This document shows, one piece after another, positions 27,470 to 36,797 of a DNA stretch of 64,000 nucleotides. Under the pieces are notes generated by a model. The model saw only the letters and a program-made list of their open reading frames with translations. It was not told where the DNA came from and searched no databases. Source of the stretch: an uncultured Opitutales bacterium (GTDB lineage: Bacteria > Verrucomicrobiota > Verrucomicrobiia > Opitutales > Seribacteraceae). The first letter of the stretch is position 1. The number at the start of each line of letters is the position of its first letter. The translations under genes were made by a program, and so were the position numbers. The stretch spans positions 43,991 through 107,990 of the forward strand of contig CALSMY010000004.1 in NCBI GenBank assembly GCA_943787575.1, given 5' to 3'.

Positions 27470-28227
27470 ATCTTGTTGGTAGTAAAAAACAGGGGGGTGA
27501 AATCTATGAAACCGCTCGGTCGCTTGGAGAGTATTTACTTTTTCATTATGGATCACAGGAGGAACAGTTTCCCTGGCCGGGTGGTCCCAAAGATGCCCTT
27601 GATTTTGCCCGTCGAAGTGTGGAGGAATTGATCGATTCTTCCACATCCATTGGGCAAGTATTAGACCTTGGATGTGCGGTGGGGAAAAGTAGTTTTGTAT
27701 TGGCTAATATCTCCGGTCAAGTTTTGGGTATTGATTATTCAGAATCCTTCATTGGTGCTGCTAATAGCCTGTTACAATCGGGATCACTCAGTTATCAATA
27801 CCATGAAGAGGGGAGCAGGTGGAAAGATGCATCGGTAAAAATATCTGAGCTTCCATCCAACCTATCTTTCGAAGTTGGAGATGCGTGCAATTTACGAAAA
27901 GACCTTGGGCAATTCGATGTCGTCCATGCGGCCAATCTACTTTGTCGTTTACCTGACCCTTTATCCTTGCTCGATCGACTTCCCGACCTTGTCAATCCAG
28001 GTGGCCAATTGATTCTTACCACTCCTTTTACCTGGCTCGAGGAGTTCACTTCTCCTGAAAAGTGGTTGGAGGAAGGAGATTCGGCATCCGCATTAAAGAA
28101 TATTCTTGAAGAACACTTTATTTTAGAAATGGAAAAAAACTTACCTTTTCTGATTCGTGAACATCGTAGAAAATTTCAATACAGCCTGGCCTTAGGTATG
28201 AGATGGAAAAGAAAATGTGAGTCATGA
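27466..28227 (+). CDS. putative 4-mercaptohistidine N1-methyltransferase (OvoA C-terminal type)
   Basis: 253-residue SAM-dependent methyltransferase. IYETARSLGEYLLFHYG at the start and ALDFARRSVEELI match the stand-alone C-terminal domain of OvoA, which methylates 5(4)-mercaptohistidine to ovothiol A. The SAM-binding motif is VLDLGCAVGKSSFVLA, with GIDYSESFI next and FDVVHAANLLCRLPDP later. The N-terminal OvoA sulfoxide-synthase domain is not in the window, so it must be elsewhere or the substrate differs. ATGA overlaps at both ends place it in a tightly coupled operon with xylB and the next gene. Confidence 0.72.
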   Translation: MNLVGSKKQGGEIYETARSLGEYLLFHYGSQEEQFPWPGGPKDALDFARRSVEELIDSSTSIGQVLDLGCAVGKSSFVLANISGQVLGIDYSESFIGAANSLLQSGSLSYQYHEEGSRWKDASVKISELPSNLSFEVGDACNLRKDLGQFDVVHAANLLCRLPDPLSLLDRLPDLVNPGGQLILTTPFTWLEEFTSPEKWLEEGDSASALKNILEEHFILEMEKNLPFLIREHRRKFQYSLALGMRWKRKCES

Positions 28228-28517
28228 AAATTGCCGATTTTCTTTCTTTAATTGAAAAAGAAAATGAGCCATCGGGAGAATGGTCATCACCGTTGCAGGC
28301 CCTATGGTGGGCAAAAAAAGGAAATTGGGAGAACGCACACGAATTAGCCCAGAGTGCGGGTTCGGTTGAAGGAGACTGGGTGCATGCTTATTTGCATCGC
28401 GAGGAGGGAGATTTAGGCAACGCGGCATATTGGTATAGCCGTGCAGGCAAACCAGTATGCCACACGAGTTTGCCTGTTGAGTGGGAAAAGATGGTTAAAG
28501 AATTACTCAAGGAATGA
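28224..28517 (+). CDS. conserved hypothetical small helical protein
   Basis: 97 residues with no signal peptide. The core PLQALWWAKKGNWENAHELAQ and WVHAYLHREEGDLGNAAYWYSRAG looks like one and a half TPR/Sel1-type helical hairpins rich in Trp. I recall similar short proteins in several bacteria but know no function. It overlaps the methyltransferase before it and rodA after it by four bases each, so it is translated with them. Confidence 0.65.
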   Translation: MKIADFLSLIEKENEPSGEWSSPLQALWWAKKGNWENAHELAQSAGSVEGDWVHAYLHREEGDLGNAAYWYSRAGKPVCHTSLPVEWEKMVKELLKE

Positions 28518-29731
28518 GAAAGTCCGACCCATTGGAGCAGGACTCTCTTATCCCTGAACAGACTAAATGGGATTGGCTAACTCCATTGTGCTTACTCGGT
28601 CTGTGTCTTATGAGTATAATCTTTATTCGTTCTGCCCAAGCTTTTGGGGGTGGGAATTATTGGAAAATGCAAATTCTTTGGTCTGTAATTGGATTTTCTC
28701 TTTATGCTGTCGTTTCGGTAATTAATTACCAATTGTGGATGAGGTACGCTCATATTTTCTATTTCTTAGTAATTATTGGATTACTTTTGGTTTTTGGCGG
28801 TCCAATGATTTACGGTGCTCGCAGGTGGATTGACTTTGGATTATTTAAGGTGCAACCGTCCGAAATTGCTAAGTGGTCGACCATGATATTCGGGGCAAGT
28901 TTGTTAGCCCGATCTAAAGTCGGAGACATGCAGGATTCCTTACGAGGAATTCTCAAGGTTGCGGCTTGTTTTGCTTTGCCAATGTTCTTGATTTTTTTAC
29001 AGCCAGATTTAGGGTCTACATTGGTATTTCCACCAATTGCCTTCTCACTTTTATACGTCGCCCGCATGCCAACTAAGTTTTTCATTTCCACGTTTGTCGT
29101 ATTCGTGGTGTTGCTTGGTTTGTTAGGCTTCGATTTATTTAACTACTATCAATATAAACTAGAGAATCCCAAACCCTCGGATGCCGTGGTGGCATACGAG
29201 GACTCCTCACTCCTTCCTCTCAAGGATTATCAACGCAAACGCATTCTTACCTTTGTTGCGCCCGAAGTCGAAGACCCACAAGGTGTGGGTTCGAATTGGA
29301 ACCGCATCCAAGCCCTGATCGCAGTCGCCACTGGTGGTGTCTCCGGCAAAGGTCTCGGGGAAGGGATGCAAGCCAAACTCGGATATTTACCAACTGCAGT
29401 GGCCCATAACGATTTCATCTTTGCCGTAATTGCTGAAGAATCAGGATTACTTGGTGGCAGTCTAGCCATCGGGATGTTATGCCTGGTGGTCTTCGGTTGC
29501 CTGCGAGTAGCTGCACAAGCCGCAGATCGTTTCGGTTCGATGTTGGCAGTTGGCGTATCCGTCCTCTTGATGACCCATATTTTCATCAATGTCGGGATGA
29601 CTATTGGAATCACCCCCATAACTGGGCTGCCCTTGCCCTTCTTGAGTTATGGCGGTTCCTTTATGGTCGTTTGCTTCCTTATGCTTGGAATGGTACAAAG
29701 CGTATTTCGTTATCGAAAGTCTGTCTTGTGA
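28514..29731 (+). CDS. rodA: peptidoglycan glycosyltransferase RodA (SEDS family)
   Basis: SEDS-family polymerase of lateral-wall peptidoglycan. 405 residues, about ten membrane segments. Family motifs are YGARRWIDFGLFKVQPSEIAK, ILIFLQPDLGSTLV-like FLIFLQPDLGSTLVFPP, TGGVSGKGLGEGMQAKLGYLPTAVAHNDFIFAVIAEE and GITPITGLPLPFLSYGGS. A roughly 60-residue loop between segments is longer than in many RodAs. FtsW is the alternative, but the short N-terminus and neighbouring rng (as in mre-rod loci) favour RodA. No mreBCD or PBP2 is in the window. Confidence 0.85.
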   Translation: MRKSDPLEQDSLIPEQTKWDWLTPLCLLGLCLMSIIFIRSAQAFGGGNYWKMQILWSVIGFSLYAVVSVINYQLWMRYAHIFYFLVIIGLLLVFGGPMIYGARRWIDFGLFKVQPSEIAKWSTMIFGASLLARSKVGDMQDSLRGILKVAACFALPMFLIFLQPDLGSTLVFPPIAFSLLYVARMPTKFFISTFVVFVVLLGLLGFDLFNYYQYKLENPKPSDAVVAYEDSSLLPLKDYQRKRILTFVAPEVEDPQGVGSNWNRIQALIAVATGGVSGKGLGEGMQAKLGYLPTAVAHNDFIFAVIAEESGLLGGSLAIGMLCLVVFGCLRVAAQAADRFGSMLAVGVSVLLMTHIFINVGMTIGITPITGLPLPFLSYGGSFMVVCFLMLGMVQSVFRYRKSVL

Positions 29732-29794
29732 AACTTTTTAGACCAAATGTACGCGTTGTTCAGATGAGGGTTGGATTCTTCAACACCTCCTATC

Positions 29795-31570
29795 ATGGCC
29801 AGAAGAAATAGGCGCAGAGCCTCCTCGAAAAAAAGATCAAAACAATCCCCTGAAGATAATTCAGGAGAAGAATTACCCAAAAACGACTTAAGTGCCGCCC
29901 CTTTGGAAAAACCTCCTATCTTAATTGATAAAAAGGAATTAAGAGATGCGGCTCTGGAAAGGGCGAAAAACCGTCCGATCCGAGAACGTATTATGTCTTT
30001 CTTTCGACGAGAGAAGAAAGAAGATTACAAAGAAATTATCATTAATACAGAAGCTCTCGAACGACGGGTAGCAATGATGGAAAATGGTATCCTTCAGGCA
30101 TTCGATATCGAAAGGCTTGATAAGGACCGAATGGTAGGGGCAATTTTTAAAGGAAAGGTACAAAACCTTGAAGCCGGTCTTAAAGCCGCGTTCGTAAATA
30201 TTGGCCAAGAGAAAAATGCATTTTTGCATTACTGGGATATGTTACCGGGTGCAAATAACGATCCATCAGTTGAAATCGTTCTTGAAAATAAAAAGAAATC
30301 AAGCGGGAAGAACGAGGCAAAGTCTGTTTCGGACATTCCTAGGGTTTTTCCAATTGGGTCAGAAATTGTTGTCCAAATAACTAAGGCACAGATCGGTACT
30401 AAGGGCCCTCGAACCACGACCAATCTTTCTTTGCCTGGTAGGTTCCTTGTGCTCATGCCATATGCTGGACAATGTGGAATATCTCGTAAGATTGAAGACA
30501 AGGCGGAGCGGAAGAGGCTTAAGCGTATTATTGGTAACCTTTCTCTTCGGGAAGGAATGGGAGTGATTATACGTACGGTCGGGCAAAATAAACCTGAACG
30601 CTTTTTTGTCCGAGATCTTCATATTTTGATGCAGCAATGGGATCAAATTGAATCCAGAATTAAAAATGAGAAGGATCCCTGTATGCTTTACGAGGAACCC
30701 GACTTGATTGGATTAACGGCTCGTGATTTTCTAACTGACGATGTCGATCGAGTGCAGATAGACAACCGTGAGGATTATACACGCCTGATCGATACAATTC
30801 AGAGAATATCTCCAAAGTCCAAAGCAAAAGTATCTTTGTTTGAGGAAGAAATACCTATCTTCCAACGCTTTAATATTGAGCGTCAAATCGAACAGACCTT
30901 CATGAGGCGCGTGAAATTGCCCTCAGGTGGTGAAATAGTAATGGAAGAAACGGAGGCTTTGGTATCCATTGATATCAATACAGGCAGCCATAAGGGGAAC
31001 CGTAAGGACGGGAAAAACTTTATTTTACAGGCAAATTTGGAAGCTGCGGTAGAGGTAGCTCGTCAAATGCGACTTAGAAACTTGGGCGGATTGGTAATTA
31101 TTGATTTTATCGACATGAAAAACCGGAGCGATCAGCGCAAGGTATTTCAAAAGATGAAAGCCTCGATGTCTGATGATAAAGCCAAGCACAATGTTTTGCC
31201 CATTTCCGAGCTCGGAATTTTGCAGATCACGCGACAACGCCATGATGAAAGTAATTCTAGCGGCGTTTACGAACCCTGTCCGTATTGCAAGGGTCGCGGA
31301 ATTGTTAAATCGCCAAGATCTATAAGTATTGAAATTCAACGACTTGTTTCCAATGCAGTTCGCCGAATTAAGGCAGATGGTCATGACTCTTCAACCCTGA
31401 AGGTTTTCTTACACCCATCTGTATTGCGTAGACTGCGCGGTCCAGATGCTTCACTCTTATCCAAATTGGAAAAAAATTATGGTTTGCAAATCAGTTTCCA
31501 AGGTGAGGAAAGTTACCATATGGAAAATTTCAAAGTGGTGGACGAATCGAATGGAAATGAAATCCGCTAA
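29795..31570 (+). CDS. rng: ribonuclease G/E
   Basis: Endoribonuclease for rRNA maturation and mRNA turnover. An Arg/Lys-rich N-terminal extension precedes the S1 domain ([23 protein letters not shown]). The catalytic core has [17 protein letters not shown] and [13 protein letters not shown], supplying the two metal-binding Asp residues, and the zinc-link CPYCKGRG. The ATG at 29795 gives [13 protein letters not shown] and 591 residues, between RNase G and RNase E in size; the C-terminal scaffold of RNase E is absent. Confidence 0.92.
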   Translation: MARRNRRRASSKKRSKQSPEDNSGEELPKNDLSAAPLEKPPILIDKKELRDAALERAKNRPIRERIMSFFRREKKEDYKEIIINTEALERRVAMMENGILQAFDIERLDKDRMVGAIFKGKVQNLEAGLKAAFVNIGQEKNAFLHYWDMLPGANNDPSVEIVLENKKKSSGKNEAKSVSDIPRVFPIGSEIVVQITKAQIGTKGPRTTTNLSLPGRFLVLMPYAGQCGISRKIEDKAERKRLKRIIGNLSLREGMGVIIRTVGQNKPERFFVRDLHILMQQWDQIESRIKNEKDPCMLYEEPDLIGLTARDFLTDDVDRVQIDNREDYTRLIDTIQRISPKSKAKVSLFEEEIPIFQRFNIERQIEQTFMRRVKLPSGGEIVMEETEALVSIDINTGSHKGNRKDGKNFILQANLEAAVEVARQMRLRNLGGLVIIDFIDMKNRSDQRKVFQKMKASMSDDKAKHNVLPISELGILQITRQRHDESNSSGVYEPCPYCKGRGIVKSPRSISIEIQRLVSNAVRRIKADGHDSSTLKVFLHPSVLRRLRGPDASLLSKLEKNYGLQISFQGEESYHMENFKVVDESNGNEIR

Positions 31571-31587
31571 TTTTTAAATACTAAAAA

Positions 31588-32445
31588 ATGCGAATTCTAT
31601 CCGCATTTGATAAATTTAAAGACTCCTTTTCAGCTCAGGATGCATGTGCTTTGGTCAAGGAAGTTGCATCTGATGTTTCTTCCAGGTTAGAGGTCATTTC
31701 TTGCCCTTTAACGGATGGTGGTGAAGGTTTCGTTGAGATCTTAACTCCCAAGTACGAGGGTGAGATTATAAAAGTTCCAGCTAGAGATTCTATTGGTAGA
31801 GAAAAAATAGTTGAGATAGGCATGGTCTCCATTGAGAGATTGAGTTCTTCCGTTCGTACCTTGCTAGATCTTCCTCCTAGCGGAAAGTTGGCGGTCTTGG
31901 AAATGGCTTCGGTTTGTGGATTGAGCGACCTGCAACCAGAGCAACGAAATCCCTGGCGTACTTCAACGATAGGCGTGGGCGACCTTCTATTACATGCCAA
32001 AGCAAATGAAGCTGATTGTATCCTTTTGGGAATAGGTGGGAGTTCGACTAACGACGCTGGCATTGGAGCCCTTTGTGCTCTTGGAATGGAGTGTGTGAAA
32101 ATTAATGGTCAATCGATCAAATTTCCAAGTCCGGATACTTGGTCAGATCTTTCCTTGTCTGGTCAGTCTGACATTTCATCTATGCCGCCAATTCGCATTG
32201 CTTGCGATGTTGATAATCCATTGCTTGGAGAAGATGGAGCTACTAAACAATTTGGACTCCAAAAGGGTTTAAAAGTGAATGAGCTGAATAATTTAGAAGC
32301 TTCAATGGTTCGAATGCTCGATCAATTAAAGGAATTTTTCCCTCAGGCTCATCGATTGTCTAAAATGGCTGGAGCGGGTGCAGCCGGAGGTATTGGTTTT
32401 GGGCTGTCTCTGATTGGAGATGTCAAACTGGTAGGGTGGGTTTGA
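31588..32445 (+). CDS. glxK: glycerate kinase, N-terminal three quarters (frameshifted)
   Basis: GlxK/GarK-type glycerate 2-kinase, which phosphorylates D-glycerate with ATP. It opens MRILSAFDKFKDSFSAQDA and has CPLTDGGEGFVEIL, GIGGSSTNDAGIGALCALG, ACDVDNPLLGEDGA and MAGAGAAGGIGFGL. The frame breaks at 32434-32436: deleting one G from GGG continues as KLVGGFELVSQWLDLENEIGKADVIFTGEGKFDQTS, the expected C-terminal part, which is found in the next frame. With it the kinase would be about 385 residues, a normal length. Confidence 0.85.
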   Translation: MRILSAFDKFKDSFSAQDACALVKEVASDVSSRLEVISCPLTDGGEGFVEILTPKYEGEIIKVPARDSIGREKIVEIGMVSIERLSSSVRTLLDLPPSGKLAVLEMASVCGLSDLQPEQRNPWRTSTIGVGDLLLHAKANEADCILLGIGGSSTNDAGIGALCALGMECVKINGQSIKFPSPDTWSDLSLSGQSDISSMPPIRIACDVDNPLLGEDGATKQFGLQKGLKVNELNNLEASMVRMLDQLKEFFPQAHRLSKMAGAGAAGGIGFGLSLIGDVKLVGWV

Positions 32446-32446
32446 A

Positions 32447-33337
32447 TTGGTCAGCCAATGGTTAGACCTCGAGAATGAAATCGGTAAAGCTGATGTAATT
32501 TTTACCGGTGAAGGTAAGTTTGATCAAACCTCCTGCCGGGGTAAAGGCCCGTTTCAGATGCTATCATTAGCTAAGGTCGCCAATAAAAAAGCGGTCCTGT
32601 TTTGCGGTTCAATAGATTTGGACCTGGTGGATAATTGTAATAAGAAATTTCCTAATGTTCTCTTTGTTCCGATTGCCCAAAAAAATACCCCGTTACTAGA
32701 AAATCTCAGGGCTGGACCACTCAATTTAAAGAGTTCCTGTCGTAAAGTCTTTGAAGATCGAAGAATTAATTGGGATTTCAAGTCACCGATTAGTAAGGAG
32801 GTTAGGTTTAAAAGAATTCGCAGGGTAAAAAAATTCCTTAAACCTCTTCCCCGGAGGTCGAATGTTCATCGATACCCCGTTCTTAAATGGTTTGCTGAAA
32901 CTGCTTATAAAAGATCGTACCTTTGGTCATTTAAAGGCCAATCCATGCAGGCTGCTCTATTTTGGGGTATTTGGATATCAATGCTTCCAATCGTGGGTAT
33001 TCAAATGATTGTAGTGTTTTTCGTTTCTCTACTTGTTCGGGCAAACCTTCCCTTGATTGTTGCCCTGCAGTGGATTTCAAACCCACTCACTATGGGGCCG
33101 ATTTATTTTGCCGATTATAAAATAGGAATGATTTTGATCAACTTGATGGGTTTTAAGTATCCCAAGAATAGTCTTCTTAGTAGAAACTATGATTGGTCTG
33201 AGTTTTCTATGAAAGAGTTATTGAGGCTATTGGACACTTTCCCCCCCATGTTTTTAGGTGGCTCGGTTTTGGGTATCTTTATGGGAGTTTTCGCGGTCTT
33301 TCTTTACAAAATTTTCAGCAAGTTCTACAAAAACTAA
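32447..33337 (+). CDS. glycerate kinase C-terminal part running in frame into a DUF2062 membrane domain
   Basis: The first 100 residues are the C-terminal end of the upstream glycerate kinase (ADVIFTGEGKFDQTSCRGKGPF, VLFCGSIDL). Without a stop the frame then enters a DUF2062 protein, from about FLKPLPRRSNVHRYPVLKWFAETAYKRSYLW, with three to four hydrophobic segments and NPLTMGPIYFADYKIG. No ATG, GTG or TTG lies at the boundary, though AAGGAGGT occurs at 32795-32802. Either the two proteins are truly fused or a further indel hides a stop and start. DUF2062 proteins are membrane proteins of unknown role. Confidence 0.7.
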   Translation: MVSQWLDLENEIGKADVIFTGEGKFDQTSCRGKGPFQMLSLAKVANKKAVLFCGSIDLDLVDNCNKKFPNVLFVPIAQKNTPLLENLRAGPLNLKSSCRKVFEDRRINWDFKSPISKEVRFKRIRRVKKFLKPLPRRSNVHRYPVLKWFAETAYKRSYLWSFKGQSMQAALFWGIWISMLPIVGIQMIVVFFVSLLVRANLPLIVALQWISNPLTMGPIYFADYKIGMILINLMGFKYPKNSLLSRNYDWSEFSMKELLRLLDTFPPMFLGGSVLGIFMGVFAVFLYKIFSKFYKN

Positions 33338-34024
33338 ATGAATGGTGAAAAAACTAGATTAATGGCGAAAAATTTCCGCCGAAACTTTTCACTTTTACAG
33401 GTCTGTTTGATCTGTTTAATTCTCGGACCTTTTACAACTTTATGCCTGGCTAGTTCAAACATCAGACTCGGTATTGATTATTTGCAGGACCGTGAATTTG
33501 ATATTCTGCAAAACAAGAGAGTAGGGCTGCTTACTCATCCTGCCGGAGTCAATTCATTAGGAAAAAGTACCGTATTGACTTTGCACAATGCAAGTAAGGT
33601 CAATCTTGTTGCCCTGTTTGGCCCGGAACACGGTATTTACGGAGACGAGAAAGCGTCTGTTCCAGTCGATGATAAAATAGATCATAGGACTAACCTGCCT
33701 GTCTATTCTCTTTATGGAAAATTCCGTAAACCAACTTCAAAAATGCTCGGAGGCTTGGATTGTTTAGTAATCGATCTCCAAGATGTCGGGGTGCGTTGTT
33801 ATACTTATATTAGTTGCATGCGTTATGTGATGGAAGCTTGTTTTGAAGAGGGTGTTGAAGTGGTTGTGTTGGATAGGCCTAACCCTTTAGGTGGTTTAAA
33901 AACCGCGGGCCCCATGATTGATTCGGAATGGATTAGTTATGTCGGAGCCTTCCCCATGCCTTTTGTTCACGGGATGACCATCGCAGAGATTGCACTTTGG
34001 TCAAAACAGTACCGGGTGTTTTAA
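33338..34024 (+). CDS. namZ: DUF1343/NamZ-type exo-beta-N-acetylmuramidase, N-terminal part (frameshifted)
   Basis: DUF1343 proteins include NamZ, an exo-lytic beta-N-acetylmuramidase of peptidoglycan recycling. A hydrophobic signal at about residues 18-36 ends near LCLASS, so it is exported. Family motifs are [45 protein letters not shown] and [11 protein letters not shown]. The frame ends at 34024 because one A is missing from the run at 34003-34006; adding it joins IALWSK to [11 protein letters not shown] in the next piece. It starts directly after the DUF2062 stop. Confidence 0.85.
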   Translation: MNGEKTRLMAKNFRRNFSLLQVCLICLILGPFTTLCLASSNIRLGIDYLQDREFDILQNKRVGLLTHPAGVNSLGKSTVLTLHNASKVNLVALFGPEHGIYGDEKASVPVDDKIDHRTNLPVYSLYGKFRKPTSKMLGGLDCLVIDLQDVGVRCYTYISCMRYVMEACFEEGVEVVVLDRPNPLGGLKTAGPMIDSEWISYVGAFPMPFVHGMTIAEIALWSKQYRVF

Positions 34025-34635
34025 AAATTGAAGATAAGGTACGAAGGAAAGGAAAACTTACCCTAGTTCCAATGATCGGATGGAAAAGAAATATGACCTG
34101 GCCAAGTACGGGGTTGGTTTGGCGTCCAACCTCACCAAATATTCCAACTCTTGATTCTGTAGCTGGTTATCCAATGACGGGGCTTGGTGCTCAAATGGGA
34201 AAATTCAAACATGGAATTGGTACGAAGTATCCGTTTCGATTGCTAACCTTTGACGGGAAATCACCCGAGGAGTTAAAGCGGGCATTGGAAAGCCTTAATC
34301 TCAAAGGATTGTCATACAAAATCAAGCAAACATCCAATGCTTCAGGCAAGTCCGTAAGGGGCGTTTACCTAGTAATACAAGATTGGTCTATTTGGCGACC
34401 GACAGAGCTTGCATTTGCTATGATGCAGTTAACTGCTCGTTGGCAAGAGCCGAGCCCATTCTCAACTGCCAAGCAGTCTGAGATTAATCTCTTTAACAAA
34501 CATGTTGGTTCGAGTGCTTGGTGGAAACATATCAAAACCAAAGGCAGTGAAGTTGACCCTGGGCCTTTCCTACTCAGTTGGGACGCTGAGGTTGACGCCT
34601 TTAGCCGCAAGAATAAGTCATATCTTCTCTACTAA
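33997..34635 (+). CDS. namZ: DUF1343/NamZ-type muramidase, C-terminal part (frameshifted)
   Basis: Continuation of the upstream fragment in another frame. It carries [24 protein letters not shown] with [26 protein letters not shown] and [20 protein letters not shown], the conserved C-terminal half of DUF1343. The corrected protein would be about 430 residues. One difference from typical members is that the region after [14 protein letters not shown] is tersely spaced. It ends 18 bases before the ACT-domain gene on the other strand; nothing notable lies between. Confidence 0.82.
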   Translation: MVKTVPGVLKIEDKVRRKGKLTLVPMIGWKRNMTWPSTGLVWRPTSPNIPTLDSVAGYPMTGLGAQMGKFKHGIGTKYPFRLLTFDGKSPEELKRALESLNLKGLSYKIKQTSNASGKSVRGVYLVIQDWSIWRPTELAFAMMQLTARWQEPSPFSTAKQSEINLFNKHVGSSAWWKHIKTKGSEVDPGPFLLSWDAEVDAFSRKNKSYLLY

Positions 34636-34653
34636 AGAGAAAACCTTATCTCC

Positions 34654-35127
34654 TCAGCGGATTAATTCGTCTTGGGATAGAATTTTTAGCTGATATGCCC
34701 GTAGGGCTTCTTCGGCAGTATCTTCATCTTCCATAGCAACCGCGAGTACAGGTTTACCATTTGGTGGATGCATAAATGAGTATACATAATGAATATTTAT
34801 TTCAGCTCGGAGCAAAGCTTTAGTAAGACTTTGAAATGAGTCCTCCTTCTCCAATTCAACTGCAAGTACCTTTCGTTCGGTAAAGCTAATTGATAAACTC
34901 TTGAGTAGCCTGGCTAAATCTTTGGGATAGTTTGGAATCAAGCGGATCACTGCACTGTCCGTAGTATCAAGGACCGAAATAGCCAGAATATCAATATTCT
35001 CGTCCTTAAGCATTGAAATAAAGTCATTTAACCAACCAACTTTGTGCTCGGTGTAGATAACAAATTGCCTAATGGGTTCTTTGCCTGGGCTACGCAAGGT
35101 AGAGGATCCATCACTTGGTTCGATCAT
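34654..35127 (-). CDS. ACT-domain protein (tandem ACT)
   Basis: 157 residues with two ACT-like modules. The first starts about RQFVIYTEHKVGWLNDFISML with NIDILAISVLDTTDSAVIRLI. The second starts about RKVLAVELEKEDSFQSLTKALLRAEINIHYVYSF and ends VAMEDEDTAEEAL. There is no enzyme domain, so it is probably a small-molecule (amino-acid) sensor or regulatory subunit. The partner is unknown. The nearest amino-acid genes are more than 25 kb away. Confidence 0.78.
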   Translation of the reverse strand: MIEPSDGSSTLRSPGKEPIRQFVIYTEHKVGWLNDFISMLKDENIDILAISVLDTTDSAVIRLIPNYPKDLARLLKSLSISFTERKVLAVELEKEDSFQSLTKALLRAEINIHYVYSFMHPPNGKPVLAVAMEDEDTAEEALRAYQLKILSQDELIR

Positions 35128-35207
35128 GAAAATTTAAGAAGTTGAGGGTGGAAAGTTTTATTTTGGTTAATGCGAACTTGCGTAGACAAAGGCATCTAGC
35201 GTAGGAA

Positions 35208-35222
35208 TAATCTATATTATAC
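35208..35222 (+). promoter_or_regulatory. possible -10 region directly abutting the Sel1-protein start
   Basis: TAATCTATATTATAC lies immediately before the ATG at 35223. It resembles TAATCTATACT in the tRNA-Lys promoter. A -10 box at 35208-35213 would start transcription close to the ATG, suggesting a leaderless or nearly leaderless mRNA. No clear -35 box is visible. Confidence 0.3.
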
Positions 35223-36332
35223 ATGAGTCGTATTTTTATATACCTTTTACCCGTTTTAATCGCGAATCAAGTACTTTGTGGGAATGAAGGATCCCGCTGG
35301 CTTAAGTCCGACCTATCTTCTCTGACGGATGCGGCAGATTCTGGTGATGCGTTTGCCCAAGGATTTTTGGCTCTTTGTCATTTGCACGGAGACAAAAACT
35401 TAAATATTTCTTTTCTCGAAGCTAGGTTTTATGCAGAAAATTCCGCCAGTCGTGGACATTGGTTGGGCAATTTCGTACTTGGGCACCTGGCAAGATATAA
35501 ACCTATGGGACCAAATTCTGATTTGGTTGCTAAATATTTATTTAAATCATTTCGTGATCCAGATGGAAAATTAATTAAACAGGCAGCGATAGGGGATCCG
35601 GTTGCATTATATGTATTGGCGGAAATTTTTACCGCCGAGGAGGTGCAGACCATTCTCAAACAAGATATGCAAATGGCAGCTGAATACTATTCGGCTTCAG
35701 CTAATTCAGGCTATGCACCGGCCTGTGTTCAAAGTGCTTTAATCAAGCTTCACGATCTATCCAATTCGTTGGTTGGTGATGAGGATGCAAATAGGCAAAG
35801 GGGCATAAACTTATTACAACAGGGAATAGATCAAAAATTGCCCGGGGCACATCATTACTTGGGCAGATGCTACTTGGAGGGATTGGGAGTCAAGGAAGAC
35901 AAGTCTCTTGCCTTAGTTCATTTTCAAGCAGCTGCAGATAGAGGATTTGGTCTGTCCTTATTAATGGTGGCTGATTTTTATGCCTACGGTTTAACTGGTT
36001 CATCCAGAGAAGATCTTGCCTATCAATATGCAGAAAAGGCTCTGGAAGTTCACCAAGCTGGGGCTGAGGAAAAGCTCAACGAATATGAAAAGCTCTTTAA
36101 TCCGGCCCCCGAGATAATTGAAACAGAAAATATTGAAAATATTTCCATAGATAAGGAGAAGACAGATACTGGACCACTCCAGTTGAAACAAACTCGAATT
36201 CTGACACAGATTTTACCAGTCCCGTTGATAAACCTTTTCGTTTACCCTCCTTATATGGAAAAACCGAGCCTGCTAACACTGACCCTGTGCCGGAACCTAT
36301 CAAAGAGACCGCAAAATCCCTCTGCCAGGTAA
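35223..36332 (+). CDS. secreted Sel1-repeat protein, main part (frameshifted near its end)
   Basis: A signal peptide (MSRIFIYLLPVLIANQVLC) is followed by Sel1/TPR-like helical repeats, for example DAADSGDAFAQGFLALCHLHG, GAHHYLGRCYLEGLGVKEDKSLALVHFQAAADRG and SLLMVADFYAYGLTG. Such repeats are protein-interaction scaffolds. From about 36175 the true frame changes: a Pro/Glu/Thr-rich linker (VETNSNSDTDFTSPVDKPFRLPS) reads in frame 2, and near 36315 it shifts again into the piece at 36358. Both shifts are one-base losses. The real gene probably spans 35223-36633, about 470 residues. Confidence 0.75.
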   Translation: MSRIFIYLLPVLIANQVLCGNEGSRWLKSDLSSLTDAADSGDAFAQGFLALCHLHGDKNLNISFLEARFYAENSASRGHWLGNFVLGHLARYKPMGPNSDLVAKYLFKSFRDPDGKLIKQAAIGDPVALYVLAEIFTAEEVQTILKQDMQMAAEYYSASANSGYAPACVQSALIKLHDLSNSLVGDEDANRQRGINLLQQGIDQKLPGAHHYLGRCYLEGLGVKEDKSLALVHFQAAADRGFGLSLLMVADFYAYGLTGSSREDLAYQYAEKALEVHQAGAEEKLNEYEKLFNPAPEIIETENIENISIDKEKTDTGPLQLKQTRILTQILPVPLINLFVYPPYMEKPSLLTLTLCRNLSKRPQNPSAR

Positions 36333-36357
36333 ATCTACTCAAAGCCAGCCAGCCTTA

Positions 36358-36633
36358 TTGCCCCCAGTTGACCAGATTCGAGAAGATGCCAAAAAGGTGT
36401 ACTGGGGAAGTTCTAAATCAAAATCTATGGAGGATGCATTTAAATCATTTGAAAAGTGTGCCAATCTGGGAGATGCGGAGTCTGCAAGGTATCTAGGTAT
36501 CATGTATTTGCGGGGAAAGGGTATTTCAAAAAATGTAGATGAAGCTTTAAAGTGGCTTGAAGTTGCGGCAAAGCGTGGAGACGGTTTAGCGGAGAAAAAT
36601 TTGTTATCTCTACGAAAAATTATGAAGAAATAA
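36358..36633 (+). CDS. Sel1-repeat protein, C-terminal fragment
   Basis: Last part of the Sel1 protein begun at 35223. It contains one clear repeat: DAFKSFEKCANLGDAESARYLGIMYLRGKGISKNVDEALKWL and AAKRGDGLAEK. The upstream sequence in this frame (GKSTQSQPALLPPVDQIRED) has no good start codon, supporting its being a continuation rather than a separate gene. It ends 56 bases before tRNA-Ser. Confidence 0.65.
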   Translation: MPPVDQIREDAKKVYWGSSKSKSMEDAFKSFEKCANLGDAESARYLGIMYLRGKGISKNVDEALKWLEVAAKRGDGLAEKNLLSLRKIMKK

Positions 36634-36688
36634 CATTTTTTTAGATTTACCAAATTACTCAAACCCGATACGAATAACATTTCAAATT

Positions 36689-36781
36689 GGAGAGATGGCA
36701 GAGTGGTCGAATGCGCTGGTTTGCTAAACCGGTGAGGAGCTAATCGTTCCTCCACGGGTTCGAATCCCGTTCTCTCCGCCA
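36689..36781 (+). tRNA. tRNA-Ser (anticodon GCU)
   Basis: Complete class II tRNA of 93 nt. The acceptor GGAGAGA pairs with TCTCTCC, the anticodon loop is TTGCTAA with anticodon GCT, a long variable arm (around GAGGAGCTAATCGTTCCTCC) is present, and the T arm holds GGTTCGAATCC. The discriminator is G and CCA is encoded. It reads Ser AGC/AGU codons. Confidence 0.97.
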
Positions 36782-36797
36782 TTTTAACCTTTTTACT

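Noticed and set aside
32795..32802. Ribosome binding site AAGGAGGT for a separate DUF2062 gene
   Set aside because: No ATG, GTG or TTG lies at proper distance; the only near candidate is an ATT 13 bases on. Kept only as a note on the fusion.
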